NCBI GenBank assembly: GCA_963783095.1
Contig: CAWAMR010000014.1
Span: 558,001 to 622,000, forward strand
Origin: CAWAMR01 sp963783095
GTDB taxonomy: Bacteria; Planctomycetota; Planctomycetia; Gemmatales; Gemmataceae
DNA: 64,000 bases
Direction: 5' to 3'
The notes beneath the pieces were generated by a model. It was given only the letters and a program-made list of their open reading frames with translations, was not told the DNA's origin and ran no database searches. Every line of letters starts with the position of its first letter. The first letter of the stretch is position 1. Shown here piece by piece: positions 10,288 through 18,844 of the stretch. Made by a program: the position numbers and the translations under genes.

Positions 10288-11690
10288 ACATGGATCGCAG
10301 CACCGGCAAAAGCCATTCGCGCTGCTTCTGCCAGCGATTCGGACAAAGTCGGATGGGCATGAACGATGCGAGCGATGTCTTCGGCACTGCCCTTGAACTC
10401 CATCACCGTCACTGCCTCCGCAATCATGTCCGATGCACGCGGCCCAAAGATATGGATGCCCAGAACGCGATCGGTTTTGGTGTCGGCCAGAACCTTCACG
10501 ATTCCTTCCGTTTCATCCATCGCTCGTGCTCGACCACTGGCAGAGAACGGAAATTTGCCGACGCGATAGAGCCGGCCCGCTTCCTTGAGTTGTTCCTCGG
10601 TTTGGCCGACGCTGGCGACTTCGGGCCAAATATAAATCACGCTGGGGATGTTGTCGTAATTGACGTGGGCCACGTGCCCTGCCAGTTGTTCCGCAAAGGC
10701 GATGCCATCCTCGGAAGCCTTGTGAGCCAGCATTGGTCCGGCGATCAAGTCGCCGATAGCATAGATTCCTGTCACACTGGTTTGAAAACGCGCATCGACA
10801 CCGACCTTCAACGTCTTGGGATCGTATTGCACTCCCGCTTCCTTCAGTCCGAGACCTTCGATGTTTGGCTTGCGCCCGACGCAAACGAGAACCCTGTCGC
10901 CTTCGAAAGTCGATGGTCCTTCCTTGCCCTCTGCGGAAACCGCGATCTTCTCTCCTTCAATCTTTGCACCGGTCACCTTGGTTTCAAGGTGGAATGTCAA
11001 TCCCTGTTTCACCAGCGATTTGTGAACCAGCCCGGCGATTTCTCCATCCGTCAACGGCAGGATACGAGGCAAGAATTCGAGAACGGTGACCTTCGATCCC
11101 AGCCTGGACCAGACCGAACCAAGCTCGAGGCCGATGTAACCGCCGCCGACAACGATGAGGTGCTTGGGGACTTTCTCGAAATTCAATGCCTCGGTCGAAC
11201 CGACGATGTTTTTGCCGTCGAACGGCAAGGAAGGAATGCTTGCTACCTCACTGCCGGTGGCGAGAAGAATGGCATCGGCTTCAATGGTCTTTTTCTCGCC
11301 GTTTGCAGCAGAGACTTCAACTTTTCCACCTCCAAGCAGCCGGCCGGTCCCTTGAAATGGCGTCACCTTATTCTTTCGGAAGAGGAAGCCGATGCCATCG
11401 GTGAGCGTTTTTACGACTTGATCTTTTCGTTTGAGCAAAGCGGGCAAGTCAAGCGAAACGGAGCCGACCTTGATGCCGTGCCGCTGAAGCTTGTGCTGGG
11501 CGGCATCGAACAACTCGCTGGAATCCAAAAGCGCCTTGCTGGGAATGCAGCCGACGTTTAGGCAAGTACCGCCGAGACTGGCGCGCCTATCGACACAGGC
11601 GACCTTCTTGCCAAGCTGGGCGGCGCGGATCGCAGCGACATATCCACCGGGACCAGCACCAATGACGATCAAATCGAAACGTTCGGACAT
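10284..11690 (-). CDS. lpdA: Dihydrolipoyl dehydrogenase (E3)
   Basis: Reoxidises dihydrolipoamide of 2-oxo acid dehydrogenase complexes with FAD and NAD. 468 residues, full length. FAD-binding GAGPGGYVAAIRAAQLG at the N-terminus; redox-active disulfide GGTCLNVGCIPSKALLDSS; NAD-binding GGGYIGLELGSVWSRLG; FAD-binding AIGDLIAGPMLAHKASEDG; dimer-interface and catalytic His/Glu in VHAHPTLSESLAEAA. It follows sucA, sucB and one unknown gene on the same strand, so it most likely serves the 2-oxoglutarate dehydrogenase complex. It is translationally coupled to truD by a 4-base overlap. Confidence 0.97.
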   Translation of the reverse strand: MSERFDLIVIGAGPGGYVAAIRAAQLGKKVACVDRRASLGGTCLNVGCIPSKALLDSSELFDAAQHKLQRHGIKVGSVSLDLPALLKRKDQVVKTLTDGIGFLFRKNKVTPFQGTGRLLGGGKVEVSAANGEKKTIEADAILLATGSEVASIPSLPFDGKNIVGSTEALNFEKVPKHLIVVGGGYIGLELGSVWSRLGSKVTVLEFLPRILPLTDGEIAGLVHKSLVKQGLTFHLETKVTGAKIEGEKIAVSAEGKEGPSTFEGDRVLVCVGRKPNIEGLGLKEAGVQYDPKTLKVGVDARFQTSVTGIYAIGDLIAGPMLAHKASEDGIAFAEQLAGHVAHVNYDNIPSVIYIWPEVASVGQTEEQLKEAGRLYRVGKFPFSASGRARAMDETEGIVKVLADTKTDRVLGIHIFGPRASDMIAEAVTVMEFKGSAEDIARIVHAHPTLSESLAEAARMAFAGAAIHV

Positions 11691-11705
11691 AACAACCCCA
11701 GGGGG

Positions 11706-11765
11706 TAAACCTCAAATCACAAATAACAAATCACAAACAAATTCCAAACCCAGATTTCAAATGTC
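11706..11765. repeat. CAAATC-type heptad repeat, single arm
   Basis: A/C-rich run of CAAATCA and CAAATAA units upstream of lpdA. It is the same family as 8960-9127. A reversed fragment (TTGTGATTTGGGAATT) lies at 12580-12600, so the hypothetical gene at 11801-12493 is bracketed by the two orientations. Confidence 0.65.
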
Positions 11766-11800
11766 GCCTCTTAACCTAGGGGGGAACTTGTTCAACGCCT

Positions 11801-12493
11801 CTATCCCAACGTGGCTTCGGCTGCTGCCGCAGCCTTCCAGAGAGACCTCACCACCGAATAGTGAGGATCATCGGGCGAAAGAGAATGCATCCCAGATGGA
11901 GCCGTGACAAACCAAGCCAGTTCTTGATTGTCATTCTCTTTCAAGGCTTTAACCACATTTTGAAGAAACTGCTGTCCTTCCATCTGTGCGTCCGTGGCGT
12001 TTACCAAATCGCGGAAAACTTCGTGTTTCCCTTCGGTGGCATGATAAAGGTTCGCGGTAGCCCAATTCACCGTGTTCCAAGGTATACCTTCAAGCGCATC
12101 CTTTATCATGCCGGCGAGGATGTCCATCCCCGCCTTCCTAATCTGGGGATCTTGTGATTCCGTCCATCGAGTTGCTGCAAACATGATGTCTTCTGCGACA
12201 GAGTTCGCGCTCAGGTAATCTTTAAGGTACGTTTTTTGCTCGAATTCAAGCATTTGCGATAATAATCCGGCATGATCGGCGTCATGTATCCAACCCGCTA
12301 GCATTGCTCCCATTTTTCTGGTGATGTAATCGGAACTTAATGCCATACTTCCGGCCAGCCATGCTGCAGCGTTTGGATATTGCGCCATTGGCGCAAAGGC
12401 GGCGCTTTCCCTACCGTCCTTGGCGAGCTCATTCCAGATGGGTTCGAGCGCATTGACCGCGGCTGATTCCAGCATCTTCCAAGGATCGTCCAT
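11801..12493 (-). CDS. Hypothetical helical protein within the 2-oxoglutarate dehydrogenase cluster
   Basis: 230 residues, no signal peptide or membrane segment, predicted largely alpha-helical, with many Trp and Ala residues (MLAGWIHDADHAGLLSQMLE, FAATRWTESQDPQIRKAGMD, NTVNWATANLYHATEGKH). No family recognised. It lies between sucB and lpdA on the same strand with gaps of about 120 and 110 bases, so it may be carried in the same transcript. It is bracketed by CAAATC repeats, and a recent insertion into the cluster is also possible. Confidence 0.7.
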   Translation of the reverse strand: MDDPWKMLESAAVNALEPIWNELAKDGRESAAFAPMAQYPNAAAWLAGSMALSSDYITRKMGAMLAGWIHDADHAGLLSQMLEFEQKTYLKDYLSANSVAEDIMFAATRWTESQDPQIRKAGMDILAGMIKDALEGIPWNTVNWATANLYHATEGKHEVFRDLVNATDAQMEGQQFLQNVVKALKENDNQELAWFVTAPSGMHSLSPDDPHYSVVRSLWKAAAAAEATLG

Positions 12494-12617
12494 AACAGCA
12501 CCACCTAAATCAACAGATGTCTCCGGCTTTCTTCGTATACACTACGTTAGGCAATAATAGCTAAGTGTTGAAGAGTTGCGAATTGTTTTGTGATTTGGGA
12601 ATTAACCCATGCGGGTT

Positions 12618-13832
12618 TTAGACGTCGAGCAACATCCGTTCGGGGTTCTCGATACATTCCTTGATCCGCACCAGGAATTGCACTGCTTCCCGGCCATCGA
12701 TGAGTCGATGATCGTAAGAAAGTGCCAGGTACATCATGGGCCGGATCACGACCTGATCGTTGATCGCCACGGGTCGCTTCTGAATCGTGTGCATGCCGAG
12801 AATGGCGGTCTGCGGCGGGTTCAGAATGGGCGTCGAGAGCATGGAGCCAAAGACTCCGCCGTTGGTGATGGTGAACGTACCACCTTGCAGATGGCTGGTT
12901 GTGATCTTGTTGTCGCGTGCCAGACCGGCAAGCTCCACGATCTTCTTCTCGATTTCCGCGAACGTCATCTCATCGGCGTTGCGCATCACCGGAACCATCA
13001 AGCCGCGTTCGGTACTGACGGCGACGCCGATGTCGTAAAAATTCTGGAAAACAATTTCCGCTCCGTCAATGCGGGCATTGACGGCCGGGAACGATTGCAA
13101 TGCCTCAACCGTTGCCTTGACAAAGAAGGACATGAAACCCAGGCCGACACCATGCTTTTCCTTGAACTTGTCCTTGTAGCGGGCGCGCCATTCGTTGATG
13201 GCGGTCATGTCCACCTCATTGAAAGTTGTCAAGGTAGCGGTTGTCTGCTGCGATGAAACCAGTCGTTCCGCAATCCTCTGGCGAATCGGGGACATTCGTT
13301 GCCTCACCTCGCGCTGACTCGCCGAATTGCCCGCCGGCTTCGCTGGGGCCGGGACTGGTGCAGCTACCGGCTTGGCCGTCGGCGGGGGGGGCGATTCTAC
13401 GGCAACCATGACATCTTCTTTAATGATCCGACCGTCCCGGCCCGTACCCACGATTTTCGAAGTGTCGATCTTGCTCTCTTCCGCCAACCTTTGGGCTGCT
13501 GGGGAGAGGATCGGTTCGCTGGCACCTTTCTTGGAAGCGTTCGTGGTCGCGGGCGGAGCAGATGGTGTGGCCGATGACGCCAGCGAAGCCGGTGCCTTGC
13601 CCGGTTCGATCTTGCCGACCACAGCGCCGATAGCCACAACCTGATCCGCCTGGACGCTGATCCGAACGATGCCATCGCCCGGCGAAGCCACATTGTCGGT
13701 GGCTTTGTCGGTTTCGATTTCCAGCAAAGGCTCATCGGTCTTCACATAGACCCCATCGGCCTTGAGCCAGCGAACGATGCGGGCTTCCTTGATCGACTCA
13801 CCTACGGGGGGAATTTTGATCTCAACGCTCAT
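12618..13832 (-). CDS. sucB: Dihydrolipoyllysine-residue succinyltransferase (E2 of 2-oxoglutarate dehydrogenase)
   Basis: Transfers the succinyl group from E1 to CoA. 404 residues from ATG 13832. The lipoyl domain occupies residues 1-80 with the lipoyl-lysine loop LLEIETDKATDNVASPGDG; a Pro/Ala-rich linker follows; the E3/E1-binding domain is near residues 110-145 (ILSPAAQRLAEESKIDTSKI then VGTGRDGRIIKEDV); the catalytic domain carries YLALSYDHRLIDGREAVQFL with the His-Asp active site. The order sucA, sucB, lpdA on one strand gives the complete complex. A TTG eight codons upstream is a less likely start. Confidence 0.96.
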   Translation of the reverse strand: MSVEIKIPPVGESIKEARIVRWLKADGVYVKTDEPLLEIETDKATDNVASPGDGIVRISVQADQVVAIGAVVGKIEPGKAPASLASSATPSAPPATTNASKKGASEPILSPAAQRLAEESKIDTSKIVGTGRDGRIIKEDVMVAVESPPPPTAKPVAAPVPAPAKPAGNSASQREVRQRMSPIRQRIAERLVSSQQTTATLTTFNEVDMTAINEWRARYKDKFKEKHGVGLGFMSFFVKATVEALQSFPAVNARIDGAEIVFQNFYDIGVAVSTERGLMVPVMRNADEMTFAEIEKKIVELAGLARDNKITTSHLQGGTFTITNGGVFGSMLSTPILNPPQTAILGMHTIQKRPVAINDQVVIRPMMYLALSYDHRLIDGREAVQFLVRIKECIENPERMLLDV

Positions 13833-13867
13833 CGGGGAACCTGTTTCCTGGATCAAGACAAGTATTT

Positions 13868-14138
13868 AACCACAGAGTCACGGAGGATACAGAGAAGACA
13901 GCACCGAGTGGGACAGAGGTTGCTATCAAATCCGGCTCGCCGCAGGCGAGCGTCGAGGCGTAAGCCCGACGTGGACTTCCAGCACCCGGCGCTCCTCCGC
14001 TACCGCAACTTCGAGTCCACAGAGAATAGCGAGTGAACTGAGGTTGGAAGTCCACGTCGGGCTTACGCCCCGACGCTCGCCTGCGGCGAGCCGGTATCTG
14101 TTTGGTTTTTCTCTGTGTCCTCAGTGATTCGGTGGTTA
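13868..14138. repeat. Nested inverted repeat between sucA and sucB
   Basis: Outer arms at about 13868-13898 and 14106-14138 are of the CACAGAG family. Inside them sits a near-perfect 50-base inverted repeat, 13932-13981 against 14045-14094 (starting CCGGCTCGCCGCAGGCGAGC), with a loop of about 63 bases. The whole would fold as one long cruciform or RNA hairpin. It separates the E1 and E2 genes, so it could end or process transcripts there. Confidence 0.85.
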
Positions 14139-14150
14139 GTTCTCTGCCAT

Positions 14151-16928
14151 TTAGTCAGAGATTTTCAGTACGGGCTGGCGCTCGCCGCCTTTCGCGGCGA
14201 GCTTGCCGTTTCGGGTGGCCGTCACCAGATGCGGTACGGGCGAAGCCAGCGCGGCTTCGACCAGCTCCGCCTGCTCGCGCTTGTGAATGTTCAACGATCC
14301 CGTCGCGGGACTGGAACTGGCATCGCGTCCCACATAATCAAAGGTAAAACCGATCGAGCGCAGGCGAGGCTCCACGAAAGTCCAGCTACCCATGTTTTGC
14401 GACTCTTCTTGCACCCAAGCCCATTCCCGAGTTGACTTGTATCGGCCAAATATTTGCCGTAATTGACCCTCCGGAAACGGATAGAACTGCTCGAGCCGAA
14501 TGATGGCCACGTCCTCGCTTGCCTTCTGCGTGCGACGTTCCAAAAGATCGTAATACACTTTTCCGCTGCACAACAGTACGCGCCGAATCTTCTCCGGTTT
14601 GGTCGTTGCATCGTCGATCACTTCGTGGAATTGTCCCTTCACGAAGTCATCGATCGGGGAAACAGCATCCTTGTGTCGTAAGAGACTCTTGGGCGTCATC
14701 AGGATCAGGGGTTTGCGGAAATCGCGCTTCACCTGTCGGCGCAGCGCGTGGAAGTATTGCGCGGGCGTGGTGAAGTTGCCGACCTGGATGTTATCCTCAG
14801 CGCACGATTGCAGGAATCGTTCCAGCCTGGCGCTCGAGTGTTCGGGCCCCTGCCCCTCGTAGCCGTGCGGCAACAACAACACCAGCCCGCTGGATCGTTG
14901 CCACTTCGACTCGCTGCACACGATAAACTGGTCGATGATAACCTGGGCTCCGTTGACGAAGTCGCCGAACTGCGCCTCCCACAATATCAGAGCATTGGGA
15001 GCATCCAGCGAATAGCCAAACTCGAATCCCAGCACCGCAGCCTCGGAAAGCAAGCTATCGAAGATAACGAATAATGTTTCCCCCGGAACCAGCGAGTTCA
15101 GCGGATAGTACCGCTCGCCGGTACGCGCATCGCTCAGGGCGGCATGCCGCTGACTGAACGTACCCCGCCGGCTATCCTGCCCGGAGAAGCGGATGAATGT
15201 TCCTTCCAATACCAGCGAGCCGAACGCCAGTGCCTCCGCAAAGGCCCAGTCGATCGGGCGGTTTTGCGCCAGGTCATTCCGCCGGTTTTCGAGCAGCCGA
15301 AGGATCTTTGGGTTTACCTCGAAACCTTCGGGAACCTTGGTGATGTGTTCGGTGATTTTCTCCAGAGTCGCACGGGAAACCGCCGTCAAGGAGGGGCTGT
15401 GCGTATACTGGAGATTCAGCCCTTTCCAGATGCCGCTGAACTGTTTGAGTCGTTCGCGCGGCGGGCCGCCTTTCACGGCCTTCTGTTCCTCATTGAGTTT
15501 GGCCTGAAATTCGCGCTGAAGTGCCTCCGCCTCCTCGCGTTTGAGTACTCCATCTTTCAGAAGTTTGTCGGTATACACGGTCGAGATAATGGGGTGGTCC
15601 TTGATCGCCTTGTACATGACCGGCTGCGTAAAAGTCGGTTCGTCGCCCTCGTTGTGTCCATGCCGGCGGAAGCAATATAAATCGACGATCGCATCCCGAT
15701 TGAAGGTCTGTCGAAACTCCAGAGCCAGTTCCGCGACAAAAACGCTGGCTTCGGGGTCTTCACCGTTGACGTGGAAGATCGGGGCCTGGATCATCTTGGC
15801 GACATCGGTGCAATAAGTCGTGGATCGGGCATCGTTGGGATGAGTCGTGAAACCGATCTGATTATTGATGACGATGTGAAGCGTGCCGCCGGTCGTGTAG
15901 CCGACCAGGTTGGCAAGGTTCAAGGTCTCGGCAACAACTCCTTGACCGGCCATCGCTGCATCGCCGTGGATCAAGAGCGGCACTCCCAGTTTTCGTTTGG
16001 TATCGCCGAAGGCGCGCTGCTTGGCCCGAGTTCGTCCTTCCACCACCGGGTTGACGGCCTCAAGATGGCTGGGGTTCGGGGTCAACGACAGGTGAATCTT
16101 CTCGCCATAGCTATTGAGAAAGTCGCTGGAGAAACCGAGGTGATATTTCACATCGCCATCGCCGTCAATGGAATCGGGAAGAAAATTGTCCTCGAATTCC
16201 GCAAAGATTTCGTGGTAAGGTTTGCGCAAAATATTGGCCAGCACATTGAGCCGGCCCCGATGCGCCATACCCATGACGAATTCCTTGACGCCAAGTTGGG
16301 GAGCTTTCTCGACGATCGCATCCAGAACCGGAATCAGCGTTTCGGAACCTTCGAGTGAAAAGCGCTTCTGTCCCTGATAGCGCGTATGCAAAAACCTCTC
16401 GAACAACTCCGCGTAGTGCAAGGTCATCAGGATGCGCAGTTTTTGCCGCAGTTGCAGCTCCGGCCTCATCCTTCTCGGCTCGATCCGCTCCATCAACCAG
16501 TTGCGGATGTTGGTATCCTGGATGTGCATGTACTCGACGCCGACGGAGCCGCAATACGTTTCTCGCAATGCGCTCAGGAGTTCTGCAAGCGTAGCCCGTC
16601 CCATACCGTGAAAAGCACTACAGTCAAAATCGTGGTCGAGATCGGCCACGCCTAATCCGAAATTGCTCAGTTCGAGGAGCGGGTGAGGCTGCGGCGGCGG
16701 ATTGAGAGGATCGAGATGAGCCTGAAAGTGTCCGAGATCGCGGTAGGCGAAGATAAGGCGCACGATGCCGGTTTGAGTTGTCGATTCGCTTGGTCCCGGA
16801 GTTCGACCGGCGAGTTCGAATCCTTCAAAGAACGCCTGCCAGCGCTCCTCAACGGATGTGGGATCATTGAGCCAACATTGGTATTGCTGTTCGATAATAT
16901 CGAGATTGGATCTACTTGCGAAAGACAT
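14151..16928 (-). CDS. sucA: 2-oxoglutarate dehydrogenase E1 component
   Basis: Thiamine-diphosphate-dependent decarboxylase that starts the complex. 925 residues from ATG 16928, which has GGAGAAGC before it; an in-frame ATG twelve codons upstream lacks family similarity. N-terminal E2-interaction region NLDIIEQQYQCWLNDPTSVE; active-site regions FVMGMAHRGRLNVLANIL, HLGFSSDF, HGDAAMAGQGVVAETLN and VDLYCFRRHGHNEGDEP; C-terminal transketolase-like domain with HAALSDARTGERYYPLNSL and LLLPHGYEGQGPEHSSARLE. It heads the sucA-sucB-unknown-lpdA-truD series. Confidence 0.97.
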   Translation of the reverse strand: MSFASRSNLDIIEQQYQCWLNDPTSVEERWQAFFEGFELAGRTPGPSESTTQTGIVRLIFAYRDLGHFQAHLDPLNPPPQPHPLLELSNFGLGVADLDHDFDCSAFHGMGRATLAELLSALRETYCGSVGVEYMHIQDTNIRNWLMERIEPRRMRPELQLRQKLRILMTLHYAELFERFLHTRYQGQKRFSLEGSETLIPVLDAIVEKAPQLGVKEFVMGMAHRGRLNVLANILRKPYHEIFAEFEDNFLPDSIDGDGDVKYHLGFSSDFLNSYGEKIHLSLTPNPSHLEAVNPVVEGRTRAKQRAFGDTKRKLGVPLLIHGDAAMAGQGVVAETLNLANLVGYTTGGTLHIVINNQIGFTTHPNDARSTTYCTDVAKMIQAPIFHVNGEDPEASVFVAELALEFRQTFNRDAIVDLYCFRRHGHNEGDEPTFTQPVMYKAIKDHPIISTVYTDKLLKDGVLKREEAEALQREFQAKLNEEQKAVKGGPPRERLKQFSGIWKGLNLQYTHSPSLTAVSRATLEKITEHITKVPEGFEVNPKILRLLENRRNDLAQNRPIDWAFAEALAFGSLVLEGTFIRFSGQDSRRGTFSQRHAALSDARTGERYYPLNSLVPGETLFVIFDSLLSEAAVLGFEFGYSLDAPNALILWEAQFGDFVNGAQVIIDQFIVCSESKWQRSSGLVLLLPHGYEGQGPEHSSARLERFLQSCAEDNIQVGNFTTPAQYFHALRRQVKRDFRKPLILMTPKSLLRHKDAVSPIDDFVKGQFHEVIDDATTKPEKIRRVLLCSGKVYYDLLERRTQKASEDVAIIRLEQFYPFPEGQLRQIFGRYKSTREWAWVQEESQNMGSWTFVEPRLRSIGFTFDYVGRDASSSPATGSLNIHKREQAELVEAALASPVPHLVTATRNGKLAAKGGERQPVLKISD

Positions 16929-17033
16929 ACTGCTTCTCCGGTGCCTAGAGTTATGTCTAGGCATCGCCCGAAGGACAACAAGATGTAATTGGGTGGAGAG
17001 GCCGTGCAGTAATTGTAGGGCAGATGACCCTTA

Positions 17034-17460
17034 TGAACAAAAACTCCAAATTCCAAATCTCAAATCTCAAACAAATCCCAAATCTCAAATCACAAACGAA
17101 GCCTATCAGGTTAGAGGCCGTCAAGCACACCTAGGGCGGACAAAATGGACAGACAGTATGCGTTATCCCGGCGGTTATTAGGGCAGCTTTTCGGACAAGC
17201 CTTAAATCTCTGCCATGACGACTTGCTGGTCCAGGCGCTCCGCCGACGCGGGAAGGACGTGTAAACTCCTGGCTCCTTTATCCCCTTCGGGGAAAAAGAC
17301 AATTGGCTTTGCTTCCGCAAAACCGGCCTCTTGGTAGGTGGGACGCTTCGCCGGGCTGTTCGTTGCACAGACTCATTTTGAGGTTTTCTCTTCGTTTGGG
17401 TGTTGAAAGTTGTTTGGAATTTGTTGATTGTGATTTGGAGTTTTTGCAAAACTGAGCAGA
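17034..17460. repeat. Element bounded by inverted CAAATC-type repeats; no gene in the gap
   Basis: The stretch between sucA and the next gene (16929-17502) has no convincing coding sequence. It is bounded on the left by AAACTCCAAATTCCAAATC (17040-17110) and on the right by the reverse orientation (GATTGTGATTTGGAGTTTTT, about 17425-17447), leaving about 300 bases of unique DNA inside. The arrangement resembles a small non-autonomous element, but no target duplication was identified. Confidence 0.55.
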
Positions 17461-17502
17461 TGGAGTCCTCGGAACACATTGTATCGGCTGAACCCGAAAT
17501 GG

Positions 17503-18763
17503 TCATTTCGCCTGCTTTTTCGTCGCTTCGAGCGTATGTTGGGCACCGGTCGGCGATGTGCAGATCACGGAAAGTTTCCCGTCTTCACGCAACAAGCCCC
17601 GGCACAAGAAGCCGTTCTCCAACTCGATAAGCATCCCGTCCTTCTCCACTTTCCACTTACCCTTCGCCACCACGCCGCCATTCGCGTTGGACTCCGACAC
17701 TGTGCCGTTCTGGCGGAGGGTCATTGTGTTCTCCCCCCAGGCCCACTTGCCAATCAGCTGCTCCTTGCGCCGGTCGGTTTTCCCGAACTTCGCCCCGGAA
17801 GTATTGATGAGTTTTTCCACATCTGCAATCCGCTTTTCAGCGCGTATTTTGTTCAAACCGGTCGCTTCGGCAACCGCTTCTTGATATAAGTCCGCTGCAT
17901 GCACCAGGCCGCGAACTTGAATCGACTTATCGAGGCTTTGCGCGAACTCCCACCAGGCGTCGGCCGACTCCATGCGGTCGTCCGGTTTATCGAGGCTCGC
18001 GAGTTCCTTCGCCGCAAGCGCCTTGAGTTTTTCGTCGTCGCCCTTCAACAACATGGGCAGCCCATGCTTCCAATCGCCCTTCACAAAACAATTGAAACGG
18101 CCAACTATACTATTGGCACCGGCATCGTCCGGGTTCGTTTTCAACGTATCGAAATCGTCGCGGATCTTATCGTGCCCAACCTTGATTTGCTCAATCTCCT
18201 TGCCGCGTGCTGCCGCCATCGAGACAGTTGCCGCCGACTTCGTTTTGCTCGCTGCCGATTCGGCGAACTTCAGCAATTTTGCAGCAACCAGGTAATCATC
18301 GTCTTGAATCGCTTCATCGATACCAGACATCGCCGTCTCGAAAATTGCTACCGACACGACCGGCGTTGGAGATGCCTTGTTGAGTTGTTCGACCATTTCT
18401 AGTTTCGCTTTGTGTGTCTGGACGGCGAACACTTTCGCGAGTTCTTCGAGGGCTGATTTGGCGGTCTCAACGTCACCTACACGGGCCGCGAGGTCTCTTG
18501 CCTCGCGCAGCATCACGTATTGTACTGGCGGATTGGTCTTTTCGTCTTTGGCGTTTTGCAACAGCTTGCGCCAGCTCCACGATGTCTGCTTTTTTCTTGC
18601 TGGCGAATTCCGCCCTGAAGAGGTCTTTGATCGTTAGCTCCGCCTTGGCCAGATCAACAGCGGAAGGCACCTCGAGTTTATCTGATTTTTCTGTCTTTCC
18701 GGTCCTGGTCTGCGCTGATGCAAGCGTCGCGGCATATAGGAAGAAAACGATGAGAATGCGCAT
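17503..18763 (-). CDS. Exported protein: shared helical domain plus C-terminal beta domain (apparent 2-base deletion near 18567)
   Basis: Signal peptide MRILIVFFLYAATLASAQ, then a helical domain also present in the genes at 18845-20404 and 48948-50774 (AELTIKDLFRAEFASKKKAD, YVMLREARDLAARVGD, ADAWWEFAQ, then a GLNKIRAEKRIADVEKL tail). The last 90 residues (IGKWAWGENTMTLRQNGTVS, GKWKVEKDGMLIELENG) look like a small lipocalin-like beta barrel. The frame changes near 18567; restoring AA in GCGCAAGCTG aligns it with the 48948-50774 paralogue (about 420 residues). Function unknown; the signal peptide places it outside the cytoplasm. Confidence 0.82.
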
Positions 18764-18844
18764 ATCCGATCGCTCCGGAATCAATCAAATGGGTAATGGG
18801 AAGGTATTTCCCTTCAGTGCAGTATCTGGGCCGTCATGGTCGCG

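Noticed and set aside
10290..11561. Long plus-strand open frame of about 420 codons
   Set aside because: It lies wholly antisense to lpdA, which has complete family motifs. The open frame is a by-product of codon bias.
10284..11690. Mercuric or glutathione reductase rather than dihydrolipoyl dehydrogenase
   Set aside because: The disulfide motif GGTCLNVGCIPSK, the C-terminal HAHPTLSE and the position beside sucA and sucB fit E3.
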